This document shows, piece after piece, positions 7,117 to 16,382 of a DNA stretch of 64,000 nt (the first letter of the stretch is position 1; every line of letters starts with the position of its first letter). The stretch comes from BPGX01 sp037447455 (lineage in GTDB: Bacteria; Bacteroidota; Bacteroidia; B-17B0; Aurantibacillaceae), in the NCBI GenBank assembly GCA_037447455.1, contig JBBIGQ010000006.1, positions 62,001 through 126,000 of the forward strand. The letters are read 5' to 3'. The position numbers and the translations under genes are program-made. Below the pieces are notes generated by a model that was not told the DNA's origin, ran no database searches, and was given only the letters and a program-made list of their open reading frames with translations.

Positions 7117-8616
7117 ATGGCACTTAAACAAATTCAATCGCTTAAACAACAACTCAAACTCACGCCACAGCAAATACAATTGCTTAAACTCATTCAATTG
7201 CCTTTAACTGCCCTAGAACAAAAAATACAGGAGGAATTAGAAAATAACCCGGCATTAGCAACAGTAGATTTGGCTGAAAAATCAGATGATGAACTGGACT
7301 ACACTACTGACAATGTAGAAGAAGAAAATACACTTGCTGAAAATGAGGAGTTGGCAGCCAATAAAAATGAAGAAATAAACATAGAGGATTATATGGACGA
7401 TGAAGAACTGGATTCTTATAAGTATGAGGCCAACAATCAATATCAAAAAGAAACGGATTTTTTTTCTAATAACATTGCAGTATCATCAGAGGTTGAAAAA
7501 AATTTGAGTGAACAATTGATGGAGCAATTAGAAATGCAAGACATTGATGAAAAGCAACGCGAAATAGGTGAATATCTTATTGGCTGTTTAGATGATGATG
7601 GTTATTTGAGAAGGGATTTACAAAGTATTTCTAATGATTTATTGTTTTTAAATAATATTTCTGCATCGGTTGAGGCGATTGAAAAAGTTTTAAAGATTAT
7701 CCAATCCTTTGATCCGCCGGGGATAGCCGCCCGAAGTATTCAGGAATCCTTATTACTTCAAATCCATAGAAAATTGCAATTGCATCCGGAGGATATAAAT
7801 TTGCTACTTGCTAAAACTATTATTGAGAAGTATTTTGAAGAATACTCTAAAAAGCATTATGATAAATTATTGTTTAAATTAAACTCTACAGAAGATAAAT
7901 TAAAAAAAGCAGCAGATATCATTACACATCTTAATCCTAAACCGGGTTATCTTCAATCCTCTCAAAAAGTAATGACGATTATTCCTGACTTTATCGTAAC
8001 TATTATGGACGGCAAACCAGAACTCAATATAAACAATGCATTGATTCCTGAACTCACTATCAGCAAGGAATACATAGATATGCTGAAAGAATATAGCAAG
8101 CAAAAAAATAAGACGCTTAAAGAAGCCGGTAAGTTTATAAAAACAAAAATTGACGAAGCCAAATGGTTTATTGATGCTTTGCAGCAAAGAGAGCGCATCT
8201 TATTAACAGCAATGTATCAGATTATGCAGGAACAAAAGGAGTTTTTTGTAACCGGCGATCAAAGTAAATTAAAACCTTTATTACTCAAAGATATAGCCGA
8301 AAAAATTGATGCCGATATTTCTACTGTTTCAAGAATTGTTAACAGTAAATATGTTATGACGCCGTATGGAACATTTCCCCTTAAATTTTTCTTTTCTGAA
8401 TCTATGCAAACGGAACGTGGTGAAGAAGTGAGTAATAAAGAAATCAAGCATTTTATCTGGGAAGCTATTCAGTATGAAGATAAAAGAAAGCCCTTTACAG
8501 ATGATGAATTATGTGAACTCTTGAATAAAAAGGGATATAATATTGCCCGCCGGACAGTGGCCAAATATCGTGAACAGTTGGACATTCCTGTTGCCAGATT
8601 GAGAAAACAAATTTAA
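7117..8616 (+). CDS. rpoN: RNA polymerase sigma-54 factor
   Basis: Sigma-54 directs RNA polymerase to -24/-12 promoters and needs an AAA+ enhancer-binding activator. Region I is recognisable at the N-terminus (LKQQLKLTPQQIQLLKLIQL, followed by ELENNPAL). An acidic linker spans about residues 45-110. The core-binding and helix-turn-helix regions follow, and the RpoN box ARRTVAKYRE lies near residue 480, a few residues from the end. The length of 499 residues is standard. It is 6 nt from tyrS and probably co-transcribed with it. No bacterial enhancer-binding protein is encoded in this window. Confidence 0.96.
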   Translation: MALKQIQSLKQQLKLTPQQIQLLKLIQLPLTALEQKIQEELENNPALATVDLAEKSDDELDYTTDNVEEENTLAENEELAANKNEEINIEDYMDDEELDSYKYEANNQYQKETDFFSNNIAVSSEVEKNLSEQLMEQLEMQDIDEKQREIGEYLIGCLDDDGYLRRDLQSISNDLLFLNNISASVEAIEKVLKIIQSFDPPGIAARSIQESLLLQIHRKLQLHPEDINLLLAKTIIEKYFEEYSKKHYDKLLFKLNSTEDKLKKAADIITHLNPKPGYLQSSQKVMTIIPDFIVTIMDGKPELNINNALIPELTISKEYIDMLKEYSKQKNKTLKEAGKFIKTKIDEAKWFIDALQQRERILLTAMYQIMQEQKEFFVTGDQSKLKPLLLKDIAEKIDADISTVSRIVNSKYVMTPYGTFPLKFFFSESMQTERGEEVSNKEIKHFIWEAIQYEDKRKPFTDDELCELLNKKGYNIARRTVAKYREQLDIPVARLRKQI

Positions 8617-8666
8617 AGGTACAATAAAATGAGCCATTTTTCGTTGTTTAAATCTTAAAAGTATTT

Positions 8667-9761
8667 ATGAAGTATTTCCTTATAGTTTTACTTTCTTGTT
8701 TTTTGTCCGAATTGGTGTGGACGCAATCTAATGGAGTAGGGGTGAAGTCATTTCGCTTTTTAGATATTGCAGTGCCGGGTCGTGCTGTTGCATTGGGTGG
8801 TTCTACTTCTGCATTTTACGATAACGATGTGAATTTAATTTTTTCTAATCCTGCTTCTGTAAACCCGTATGTACACAATCAATTGTCTCTTACTTATAAT
8901 AATTATGTGGCAGATATGAATTTTGGTAATCTGGCTTATGCTTATGTGCTTCCCAATAAATCTGTTTTGACCGGTGCCTTGCAGTACTTTAATTATGGAA
9001 AATTTTATGGTTATGATGAATATGAACAGGAAACGGGAAAGTTTTATGCTCAGGATATTTCTTTAAATTTTTCCTATACAGATTTGTTCAAAGACACGGC
9101 TTTTTCTTATGGAATTACTTTAAAAACAATTTACTCTAATTATATTGATGCGTATGCTTTGGGGAATGTTATTGACTTTGGAATTAATTATCATAAAAAG
9201 TTTTTTTCGGCTTCTATACTTGCTACGAATATTGGAAAAATATGGAAGCCCTATCTGAAAGGATATAATTCATCCTTACCGCAAAATACAAGTATTGCTG
9301 TTTCATACAAATTACCTAAGGCGCCGTTTCGCTTACAATTAGTATACAATGATTTGTTGAACTGGCATCTGGATTATATCAGTCCTTTATTTGATATTCA
9401 GAACAATACACTTACCGGTGAAGGTATTACAATTAATGATAAAAAAAGTTTTGGAACAATTCTGGTGAAGCATTTAGTATTAAGCAATGAGATTATTTTA
9501 TCCAAAAATTTTTATTTGAGAGTAGGATATAATTTCAGAAGGGCACAAGAAATGCGATTGCCCGAAGCAAGACCGGCTAATGGATTATGTTTGGGTTTTG
9601 AAGTAAAGGTCAGCCGATTTAGAATTGTATATGCTTATTCAAAATTGGCTGTTGGTGGAAACAATCATACGATTGGCTTAATGCTGAAAGTGAATGAATT
9701 GGCGCAATGGATTTCTAAAAAAGAAAGCACCGAAAACCGTGTAGATGAATCTGTCAAATAA
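8667..9761 (+). CDS. porQ: Type IX secretion system protein PorQ
   Basis: PorQ is an outer-membrane component of the T9SS attachment complex that works with PorU, PorV and PorZ to release and anchor cargo. The 364-residue protein has an N-terminal signal peptide (MKYFLIVLLSCFLSELVWTQ) and the diagnostic FxFL..PxxARxxALGG-type start (SFRFLDIAVPGRAVALGGST), followed by regular beta-barrel strands. It fits the presence of several T9SS-sorted proteins elsewhere in the window. It is 50 nt downstream of rpoN and convergent with cdsA. The gene assignment rests on the N-terminal pattern and barrel appearance. Confidence 0.88.
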   Translation: MKYFLIVLLSCFLSELVWTQSNGVGVKSFRFLDIAVPGRAVALGGSTSAFYDNDVNLIFSNPASVNPYVHNQLSLTYNNYVADMNFGNLAYAYVLPNKSVLTGALQYFNYGKFYGYDEYEQETGKFYAQDISLNFSYTDLFKDTAFSYGITLKTIYSNYIDAYALGNVIDFGINYHKKFFSASILATNIGKIWKPYLKGYNSSLPQNTSIAVSYKLPKAPFRLQLVYNDLLNWHLDYISPLFDIQNNTLTGEGITINDKKSFGTILVKHLVLSNEIILSKNFYLRVGYNFRRAQEMRLPEARPANGLCLGFEVKVSRFRIVYAYSKLAVGGNNHTIGLMLKVNELAQWISKKESTENRVDESVK

Positions 9762-9797
9762 AAATGATGTAATAATCTAATTCTCTCTCTGACTGGC

Positions 9798-10634
9798 TTA
9801 GAGTATCCAGTTTTTTAGTAACAAATATATTTCAATAGCAGGAATCGACAAATACCATGCGTCAAAGCGGTCTAAAATACCACCATGTCCGGGTAAAATA
9901 GTTCCACTGTCTTTTACATTGGCTAATCGCTTGAGTTTGGACCCTACTAAATCACCTACTGTTCCAACACTGCTAATGATACTACTCATGATAAGGAGGT
10001 CTATTATGGACCAGTTGGGGTAATCCGATAAGAATATACGATACAGTAAAAAGCCGGTGATTAAGGAAAAGATAAAACCACCTATCCATCCTTCTATTGA
10101 TTTTTGGGGAGAAACTTCCGGCATGAGTTTGTGTTTACCTAAGTAAACGCCCGTAAAATAGGCAAATGTGTCGTTTGCCCAAATGATTAGTACAATAGAC
10201 AATGGAAAATAATAAATGTACTGATATTGAAAAGAAAAATAAAATACATCTAAGGCGCTCATTAAAAATATTGTCAGATAAGTGAGTATTAAAAATTCTG
10301 CAATGGCATTAGAAAAGTTTTTTCTAAGTAAAAATTCTATAAACAAAATGGTGCTGAATATGATTAGTATTAAAAAATAGATTTTATAGTAAGTAATGGA
10401 TCTATCAAAACAAGAATAAATAATAAATAAAATGGATAATAGATATTTTACCCATAAGAAGTTGTTGTCAAAATAGAAGTGTGCTTTTTTAAAGAGTTGT
10501 ATGAGTTCCATCAGACCGCCTGTTGTTACAATCAACAATAATAACAGGAAAGAATAAAACGAATGAAAAATCAGAGCTAATAAAACGGCAGCAAATAAAA
10601 GTGCTGTAATGCTTCTTTTGGGTAAATCCTTCAT
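9798..10634 (-). CDS. cdsA: Phosphatidate cytidylyltransferase
   Basis: CdsA makes CDP-diacylglycerol from phosphatidic acid and CTP at the inner membrane, the branch point for all phospholipids. The 278-residue protein has about eight hydrophobic segments. The family signature is complete near residues 225-255: SKLKRLANVKDSG, then LPGHGGILDRFDAW. The product feeds PssA, encoded at 36621-37355. It is directly abutted (no gap) by the upstream gene at 10635, indicating one transcript. Confidence 0.95.
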   Translation of the reverse strand: MKDLPKRSITALLFAAVLLALIFHSFYSFLLLLLIVTTGGLMELIQLFKKAHFYFDNNFLWVKYLLSILFIIYSCFDRSITYYKIYFLILIIFSTILFIEFLLRKNFSNAIAEFLILTYLTIFLMSALDVFYFSFQYQYIYYFPLSIVLIIWANDTFAYFTGVYLGKHKLMPEVSPQKSIEGWIGGFIFSLITGFLLYRIFLSDYPNWSIIDLLIMSSIISSVGTVGDLVGSKLKRLANVKDSGTILPGHGGILDRFDAWYLSIPAIEIYLLLKNWIL

Positions 10635-11114
10635 TTAGTGAAGTTGTAATACTTTATTTAACCAACTTTCAGTAAGTACTTTCCTAAACTTATCCCATTC
10701 GGACGAATGAATAATGGAAGTGTCGTAAATAATCGTATGAGGATGTATGCTGTTATTTTGAAGTAAATGCTCTACATCATTTAATGAACAAACATTTAAT
10801 TCATTATTGTTTTCATACACTACTAATTGTCTGTTAAGCAAGTTCAGATTGTATTTTTTTTCAAGGTCTTGGATGAAGTGAAATAATTGATCGGTGGCAC
10901 AGCCCCCAATAGGGTTCACTTCTTCATTGTTTTTGAAGATTAATAAACGTTCTTTAAACAGTTCAAATTCGGCATTTAAGGGATGATTGTGTGAAGTCCA
11001 TTGCTGAATAAAATGAAGGCATTCATCTTCAATTTGTTTTAATGGAATATCAGAAGGATTTTGCTCAATTATAAAAATCCAAATTTTTTGGTTTATATTT
11101 CTATTTTGCTTCAT
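10635..11114 (-). CDS. Conserved Bacteroidota protein often labelled 'ABC transporter ATPase' (no ATPase motif)
   Basis: The 159-residue protein has no Walker A or B motif and no signal peptide. It resembles a small conserved Bacteroidota family that is often misnamed an ABC transporter ATPase: an N-terminal KIWIFIIEQ segment, a QQWTSHNHPL motif near residue 40, a GGCATDQLFHFI segment near 73, and SWLNKVL at the C-terminus. The glycine-cysteine segment aligns with GCSID-type motifs I recall in the family. It is sandwiched between a 69-residue ORF and cdsA with gaps of 0-2 nt, so it is in one operon with them. Function unknown. Confidence 0.7.
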   Translation of the reverse strand: MKQNRNINQKIWIFIIEQNPSDIPLKQIEDECLHFIQQWTSHNHPLNAEFELFKERLLIFKNNEEVNPIGGCATDQLFHFIQDLEKKYNLNLLNRQLVVYENNNELNVCSLNDVEHLLQNNSIHPHTIIYDTSIIHSSEWDKFRKVLTESWLNKVLQLH

Positions 11115-11116
11115 AA

Positions 11117-11326
11117 TTAAAACGCTTTTGTTTTGAATTTTGCATCATTTAAAATGATGGCACTATCGCCTGTGGTTTTTATTACGAACAATCCTTTTCT
11201 GTAGGCATACATAGTTGTATCTCTGAGGGCCTGTAAAAATGCTATGGCACCGTATACTTTTCTTTTTTTGTATTCTGAAAATACTTTTTCAAAACTTAAA
11301 TCCTTGTTGTTACTTGTTCTTTTCAT
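11117..11326 (-). CDS. Small conserved-looking protein of unknown function
   Basis: This 69-residue basic protein starts MKRTSNNKDLSF and contains VYGAIAFLQALRDTTMYAYRK and a C-terminal TTGDSAIILNDAKFKTKAF. No signal peptide or membrane helix is clear. It is the first gene of the run ending in cdsA: its stop is 2 nt from the next start. I do not recognise a family. It is a plausible gene because of the tight operon spacing and ordinary codon use. Confidence 0.6.
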   Translation of the reverse strand: MKRTSNNKDLSFEKVFSEYKKRKVYGAIAFLQALRDTTMYAYRKGLFVIKTTGDSAIILNDAKFKTKAF

Positions 11327-11366
11327 AACTTGGTATGTTTATCTCTGTTTTTACAAAAATACAAAT

Positions 11367-12731
11367 TTATTGGGTATTTTCAAAATCTGCATTTTCCCCA
11401 AGATAATTCAAGGGGGTAATGGCTTTTAATTCTTTTTTTATTTCATCGGATATGTTTAACTGATCAATGAACTTATGTATATCTTCTTTGTGGATGGTTG
11501 TATTCCCTCGGGTTAATTGCTTAAGAGTTTCGTATGGCTGAGGGTAATTTTCTCGCCTTAGTATGGTTTGAATGGCTTCTGCTATTACTTGCCAATTATT
11601 TTCTAAATCATTTAATATGACTTTTGTATTAGGTTCTATCTTTGAGAGTCCGTTTAATATACTTTTAAAACTTAACAAAGTATGGGCAAATGGTATGCCC
11701 ATGTTTCGGATGACAGTGCTATCGGTCAGGTCTCTTTGCCAGCGAGAAATGGGTAATTTGCCGGATAAAAATTCAAATATGGCATTAGCAAATTTGAGGT
11801 TGCCTTCTGCGTTTTCAAAATCAATCGGATTGACTTTATGTGGCATAGCAGAAGATCCTACTTCATTAGGATTGGCTTTTTGATTAAAATAATTGATGGA
11901 AATATACATCCATATATCCACACAAAAATCAATGAGTATTGTATTTATTCTCTTACAGGTATCCAGTAGTGCTGAAAGTAAATCATAGTTTTCTATTTGT
12001 GTTGTGTAGGTGTAGCGTTCCAGTCCAAGAGAAGCAATAAAATTATCAGCAAATTGAAGCCAATTTACATCCGGATAGGCCACATAATGTGCATTAAAAT
12101 TACCGGTAGCACCACCAAACTTAGTCATAATTGGTGTGGCTTTTAAGATATTGAATTGGTTTTCTAATCTGTATACAAAGACAAACAGTTCTTTTCCTAA
12201 ATTGGTTGGACTTGCTGGCTGTCCGTGTGTACGAGCAAGTAATGGAACAGATTTATATGCTTGTGATAGTTTCTTTAAAGTGGTAATCAGGTTTTCCAGC
12301 AATGGAATGTATTCGTGTATGAAAAATTCTTTTAACAAGAGGGGAATAGCAGTGTTATTAATGTCTTGCGAAGTTAAACCAAAATGAATAAATTCTTTCA
12401 GAACATCATATTCCGGAGAATTAATTTTTTCTTTGATAAAATACTCTACTGCTTTTACATCGTGATTAATATTTTTTTCAATTTCTTTTATTTGTTGAGC
12501 GTTTTCTAATGTAAAATTCTGATAAATACTATGAAGATAATTTACCTGTTGCGGCGTAAGTGTAGGAAGGTTTTTTAGTTTTAAATGGGAAAGTGCCAGT
12601 AGATATTTAATCTCTACTTCTACACGATACTTCATCAAAGCATATTCTGAAAAAAAATTGCTTAAGGTGTTGACTTTGTTGTAGTATCTTCCGTCAATGG
12701 GCGCAATGCTGAGTAAGGTGTCTAGTTGCAT
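11367..12731 (-). CDS. purB: Adenylosuccinate lyase
   Basis: PurB catalyses two beta-eliminations in purine synthesis: SAICAR to AICAR, and adenylosuccinate to AMP. The fumarase/aspartase superfamily signature GSSAMPHKVNPID is near residue 285. The N-terminus LLSIAPIDGRYYNKV and the segments TSQDINNTA and RTHGQPASPTN are typical of the E. coli-like subfamily. I place the start at the ATG at 12731 (MQLDTLLS), because the upstream ATG would overlap gatA and add six residues outside the family. It lies 2 nt after the gatA stop. Its AICAR product is the substrate of PurH at 38818-40338. Confidence 0.95.
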   Translation of the reverse strand: MQLDTLLSIAPIDGRYYNKVNTLSNFFSEYALMKYRVEVEIKYLLALSHLKLKNLPTLTPQQVNYLHSIYQNFTLENAQQIKEIEKNINHDVKAVEYFIKEKINSPEYDVLKEFIHFGLTSQDINNTAIPLLLKEFFIHEYIPLLENLITTLKKLSQAYKSVPLLARTHGQPASPTNLGKELFVFVYRLENQFNILKATPIMTKFGGATGNFNAHYVAYPDVNWLQFADNFIASLGLERYTYTTQIENYDLLSALLDTCKRINTILIDFCVDIWMYISINYFNQKANPNEVGSSAMPHKVNPIDFENAEGNLKFANAIFEFLSGKLPISRWQRDLTDSTVIRNMGIPFAHTLLSFKSILNGLSKIEPNTKVILNDLENNWQVIAEAIQTILRRENYPQPYETLKQLTRGNTTIHKEDIHKFIDQLNISDEIKKELKAITPLNYLGENADFENTQ

Positions 12732-12733
12732 AC

Positions 12734-14173
12734 TTACTGAATTAAACAAGATTGAATACTCTCTGACACGGCAAACAATTTACATTCCTGAAAGTGATCG
12801 GTTAAAATTTGTAGCCCAAAAGGCAAATTATTTTCTGATAATTTTCCTAACGGTATAGAAATCGCAGGAATACCGGTTATATTGGCGAGGACAGTATAAA
12901 TATCTTCTAAATATAACTTTAAAGGGTCGTCTGTTTTTTGACCAATTTTGAAAGATGTAGAGGGTGTGGTAGGCATTATCACAGCGTCGTAATTTTGAAA
13001 TAATTCTTTCATAGTATTATACAGAACTCTTCTGACTTTTTGTGCTTTGGTATAATAAGCATCGTAATATCCTACACTTAATACAAATGTGCCCAATAAA
13101 ATTCTTCTTTTGACTTCTGTTCCAAATCCAATGCTTCGTGTTTTTTTATACATTTCTTCCAGGTCTTTTGCTTCCGGATAACGATACCCATATTTTACAC
13201 CATCATAACGTGACAAATTAGAAGATGCCTCGGCAGTGGTGAGAACATAATAAGCAGGAATTAAATAGTTTAAATATTTAAAGTGGACAGGTTCTACACA
13301 ATGCCCCTGCTGTTTTAATAGAGAAATGGTGTGTTCAATAGATTGTTTAATTTCCGGATTTAAACCTTCTGAGTTAATAATTTCAGGGAAATATGCTATT
13401 TTGAAGGTATTGTTTTTTAATGGAGGATATTCTGAAAAATAATTTGGAACCGGTAATTCAGCACAGGTAGCATCCAATTCATCTGCTCCTGCAATAACAG
13501 ATAAGATGTGGGCTGCGTCCGATACAGTATAAGTAAACGTGCCAATTTGGTCAAAAGAGGAAGCGTAAGCAATGAGCCCCCAACGGGAAATTCTTCCGTA
13601 GGTTGGTTTTAATCCTACCACCCCGCAAAACGAAGCCGGTTGACGTACAGAGCCACCTGTATCCGTTCCTAATGAAGCCATACAAAGTCCGGCGGCAAGA
13701 GAAGCGGCAGAACCTCCGGATGAACCGCCTGCAACATGTTCAGTATTCAAAGGATTTTTCACGACACCATAAGCCGAATTTTCATTACTGCTTCCCATTG
13801 CAAATTCATCACAGTTGGTTCTTCCGATAATGATAGCGCCGGCATTTATCAAGCGTTGTACCGCAGTAGCTGTATAAGTAGAGCGAAATCCTTTCAGAAT
13901 TTTTGATGCGGCATTGCATTCAAAACCTTCTAAACACAAATTATCTTTTATAGAAACAACGAGTCCTGATAATGGTTTCAAAACACCGTTTTCAATCTCT
14001 TCATCTACTTTTTTAGCTTGTTCTATGGAATACGACTCAAAAACTTCAAGAAAGATATTTAAATGCTCGTTCTTTTTAATTTTCTGAATGTAATCCTGTA
14101 CCAGTCCAACACAACTAATTTTTTTGTTTTTAAAATCCAGATGCAATTGTTCAAGATTGGTATATTGATACAT
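12734..14173 (-). CDS. gatA: Asp-tRNA(Asn)/Glu-tRNA(Gln) amidotransferase subunit A
   Basis: GatA is the glutaminase/amidase subunit of GatCAB, which converts Glu-tRNA(Gln) or Asp-tRNA(Asn) to the amide form. The amidase-signature Ser-cisSer-Lys triad is visible: Lys in VSIKDNLCL near residue 73, the glycine-serine segment AGGSSGGSAASLAAG near 147, and GTDTGGSVRQPA near 168. The length of 479 is normal. It is followed at 2 nt by purB. tRNA-Gln and gatB/gatC are not in the window. Confidence 0.95.
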   Translation of the reverse strand: MYQYTNLEQLHLDFKNKKISCVGLVQDYIQKIKKNEHLNIFLEVFESYSIEQAKKVDEEIENGVLKPLSGLVVSIKDNLCLEGFECNAASKILKGFRSTYTATAVQRLINAGAIIIGRTNCDEFAMGSSNENSAYGVVKNPLNTEHVAGGSSGGSAASLAAGLCMASLGTDTGGSVRQPASFCGVVGLKPTYGRISRWGLIAYASSFDQIGTFTYTVSDAAHILSVIAGADELDATCAELPVPNYFSEYPPLKNNTFKIAYFPEIINSEGLNPEIKQSIEHTISLLKQQGHCVEPVHFKYLNYLIPAYYVLTTAEASSNLSRYDGVKYGYRYPEAKDLEEMYKKTRSIGFGTEVKRRILLGTFVLSVGYYDAYYTKAQKVRRVLYNTMKELFQNYDAVIMPTTPSTSFKIGQKTDDPLKLYLEDIYTVLANITGIPAISIPLGKLSENNLPFGLQILTDHFQECKLFAVSESIQSCLIQ

Positions 14174-14209
14174 ACGAGATGTTTACTTTTTTGCAGGGAA
14201 TGGGGTAAA

Positions 14210-14395
14210 TTATTTATCCTCTTCCTTTGTTTCTCCTTTGGCTGCGTCTTTAAATTCTTTTACGCCCCTGCCCAGCCCTCTCATTAATTCAGGAATTTTT
14301 TTACCCCCAAAAAGTAATAAGATGATGAGGAGTATGACGATAATTTCAGGTGCTCCCAGTCCTCCCAAAAAACCTAAAACCAATAAATTATTCAT
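14210..14395 (-). CDS. tatA: Twin-arginine translocase protein TatA/E
   Basis: TatA forms the oligomeric pore for folded twin-arginine substrates. The 61-residue protein has one N-terminal membrane helix (EIIVILLIILLLFGG), the conserved FGGKKIPELMRGLG hinge, an amphipathic helix and a charged tail (KGETKEEDK). A second TatA/B-like protein is encoded at 63504-63746. It lies 36 nt upstream of gatA on the same strand and 66 nt after the OmpH-like gene, as an intermediate gene of this minus-strand run. Confidence 0.92.
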   Translation of the reverse strand: MNNLLVLGFLGGLGAPEIIVILLIILLLFGGKKIPELMRGLGRGVKEFKDAAKGETKEEDK

Positions 14396-14461
14396 GATGT
14401 GTTGTTTTGAACGGCAAAGGTCGTAAAAAATTAAGTAATGTAGAAATTAAAAAACAATCTT

Positions 14462-15109
14462 TTATTTCCCCTTATTCTTGCTTTCTAAATATTCTTTGTT
14501 CAGTGCTTGTAGGACTTCATTGGTTATATCGTGTTGCGGATTGGCAAATAAGACATTGGGTAATGCGTCTGAATAGGATAAAATATAATCGTATTTCCCG
14601 TTATTGAACCGTTTCATAAACGCTTTCATATCCTTTTGCAGTTGTTCATTTTTTTCCTGCAATTCAACAGCCAGATTGTCCATTTGCAATTGTTTATTCT
14701 GAATATCTTTTTGTTGTTGTTCTAATTTTCGTTTTTGTTTTTCTAACTCTGCTTGCGGTGCTATGCCGGCCTGTACAGATTGTTGAAATGTTTCATAATC
14801 CTGTTGAAATTGATTCATCATAGATTGTAATTGTGCTTCTATGGCTTCTTTTCTTTTTTTCATGGACTTCACATAATCGGATATGTAAAGATATTTTTCG
14901 TTAATTGTATCAATGTTTACAAATGCTATTTTGGCATCCGGGAGCAATAAAGGTTGAACGCTGTTCTCTTTTGTTGGTGAGGTAGTAGGAGAGGATGCGG
15001 TATGCATGGATAATTTTCTTTCTACTTCAAACTGAATAATAAAATAAAGTATGAAAAAAATAATTACCCCAATGCTTGTGTAAAGGACAATTTTGAATGA
15101 TGGCTTCAT
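14462..15109 (-). CDS. OmpH/Skp-like periplasmic chaperone-type protein, membrane-anchored
   Basis: The 215-residue protein (starting MKPSFKIVLY at the ATG at 15109) has a single N-terminal hydrophobic helix (VLYTSIGVIIFFILYFII) that looks like an uncleaved anchor. After a Ser/Thr/Pro-rich linker comes an OmpH-type domain: KIAFVNIDTINEKYLYISDY, a long coiled coil with many Gln/Lys/Glu residues, and the terminal YDYILSYSDALPNVLFANP segment characteristic of the family. Skp-type proteins hold unfolded outer-membrane proteins; here the anchor suggests a membrane-tethered variant. It starts 7 nt after ftsY ends. Confidence 0.8.
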   Translation of the reverse strand: MKPSFKIVLYTSIGVIIFFILYFIIQFEVERKLSMHTASSPTTSPTKENSVQPLLLPDAKIAFVNIDTINEKYLYISDYVKSMKKRKEAIEAQLQSMMNQFQQDYETFQQSVQAGIAPQAELEKQKRKLEQQQKDIQNKQLQMDNLAVELQEKNEQLQKDMKAFMKRFNNGKYDYILSYSDALPNVLFANPQHDITNEVLQALNKEYLESKNKGK

Positions 15110-15116
15110 AGTTGTG

Positions 15117-16070
15117 TTATTTTTCAAATAAAGATTCTATGTATGCTTTAGAATTGAATAGTTGTATATCTGTTATTTTTTCGCCTGTGCCTATGTATTT
15201 GATTGGAATTTTAAATTGATGAGATAAACCAATGGCAACGCCCCCTTTAGCCGTTCCATCTAATTTGGTGAGGGCTATAGAGTTGACCTGAGTGGCATTG
15301 GTGAATTGTTTGCATTGCTCAAAGGCATTTTGACCAGTGGTTGCATCTAATACTAAAATAACTTCATGCGGGGCATCGGGCACAATTTTTTTCATCACAT
15401 TTTTGACCTTGCTTAATTCGTTCATTAAGTTGACTTTATTGTGGAGCCGCCCGGCAGTATCAATGATTACTACATCGGCATGTTTTGATTGGGCAGATTG
15501 TAATGTGTCAAAAGCTACGCTTGCCGGATCAGCGCCTTGTTGCTGTGCTATGACGGGTACTCCTACCCGATCTGCCCATATTTTCAATTGGTCGATAGCG
15601 GCGGCTCTGAACGTGTCTGCTGCGCCTAATACAACAGAGTATCCGCTTTGTTTAAACATATTGGCTAACTTTCCAATTGTTGTTGTTTTTCCGACCCCAT
15701 TTACACCTACGACCATTATGACATAAGGCCTGGCTGTAGAAACGAAAATTTCTTGCTTGGGCATTACTATCATTTGCTGAATTTCATCCTGCAAAATCTG
15801 GTACAATTCTTCTGTGTTGAGATATTTTTGTTCTTTGACTTTTTTTTGTAGTTGTTCGATGATTTCTACGGTGGTATGCACACCAACATCGGCGGATATT
15901 AAAGCCATTTCTAATTCGTCCAGCACGGTATCATCTATTTTTGATTTACCGGCAATGGCTCTGGAAATTTTATCTAATAAACCGGATTTCGTTTTTTGTA
16001 AGGAAGATTTGAGTTCTTCTTTTTCTTGTTGTTCGGACTTTCCAAATAAATTTTTTATAAACTTTAGCAT
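15117..16070 (-). CDS. ftsY: Signal recognition particle receptor FtsY
   Basis: FtsY docks SRP-ribosome complexes at the membrane. The 317-residue protein lacks the long acidic A domain of E. coli and consists mostly of the NG domain. P-loop GVNGVGKTTTIGKLA is near residue 122, DTFRAAA near 156, DTAGRLHNK near 203, and TKLDGTAKGG near 267. The short N-terminus still has an amphipathic start (MLKFIKNLFGK). It has its own context: a terminator (16114-16140) separates it from the rpmB-rpmG-DUF4295 operon upstream, a conserved neighbour set in Bacteroidota. Confidence 0.96.
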   Translation of the reverse strand: MLKFIKNLFGKSEQQEKEELKSSLQKTKSGLLDKISRAIAGKSKIDDTVLDELEMALISADVGVHTTVEIIEQLQKKVKEQKYLNTEELYQILQDEIQQMIVMPKQEIFVSTARPYVIMVVGVNGVGKTTTIGKLANMFKQSGYSVVLGAADTFRAAAIDQLKIWADRVGVPVIAQQQGADPASVAFDTLQSAQSKHADVVIIDTAGRLHNKVNLMNELSKVKNVMKKIVPDAPHEVILVLDATTGQNAFEQCKQFTNATQVNSIALTKLDGTAKGGVAIGLSHQFKIPIKYIGTGEKITDIQLFNSKAYIESLFEK

Positions 16071-16113
16071 GGTTGGCGGTCGATTCTTAAAATAAGCAGA
16101 TCCTTAAAAATAG

Positions 16114-16140
16114 AAAAACCCGACAAACATCGGGATTTTT
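16114..16140 (-). terminator. Rho-independent terminator after rpmB-rpmG-DUF4295
   Basis: On the minus strand the stem CCCGA (16130-16134) pairs with TCGGG (16119-16123) around a 6-nt loop and is followed by TTTTTC. It lies 64 nt after the DUF4295 stop and upstream of ftsY. The A-rich left flank means it might also work weakly the other way. Confidence 0.75.
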
Positions 16141-16203
16141 CTTTTTATAGAAAAGAATGTTTTTGTAAAAAAAACAAAAACGGGTTGATAGGTGTAAAAA
16201 ATC

Positions 16204-16371
16204 TTATTTTTTGTCGCTTTCTTTTTCTTTCAGGAAGTCCTGAATATGGTCAATGTGTACTACGGCTTCTTTGAAAGAATAAGTGCCTTTGGAAGTTTTA
16301 ATGGGTCTAATAACTTTTGCAAATTCTTTTCCTTTACCGGTTCTAAGTGTTGCAACGTTTTTTTTTGCCAT
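16204..16371 (-). CDS. DUF4295 family small protein
   Basis: This 55-residue protein is shorter than most gene callers' limits. It begins MAKKNVATLRTGKGKEFAKV and continues with IRPIKTSKGTYSFKEAVVH and a C-terminal KEKESDKK. This basic-acidic pattern and its place directly after rpmG match DUF4295, found almost only in Bacteroidota downstream of rpmB-rpmG. Function is not established; a ribosome-associated role is a guess from the context. The start ATG is 11 nt from the rpmG stop. Confidence 0.85.
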   Translation of the reverse strand: MAKKNVATLRTGKGKEFAKVIRPIKTSKGTYSFKEAVVHIDHIQDFLKEKESDKK

Positions 16372-16382
16372 AATTTTAGGGT

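Noticed and set aside
14210..14395. Possible tat operon around the first tatA
   Set aside because: No tatC or twin-arginine substrate gene lies nearby; neighbours are gatA and an OmpH-like gene, so I list it only as a single tat gene.
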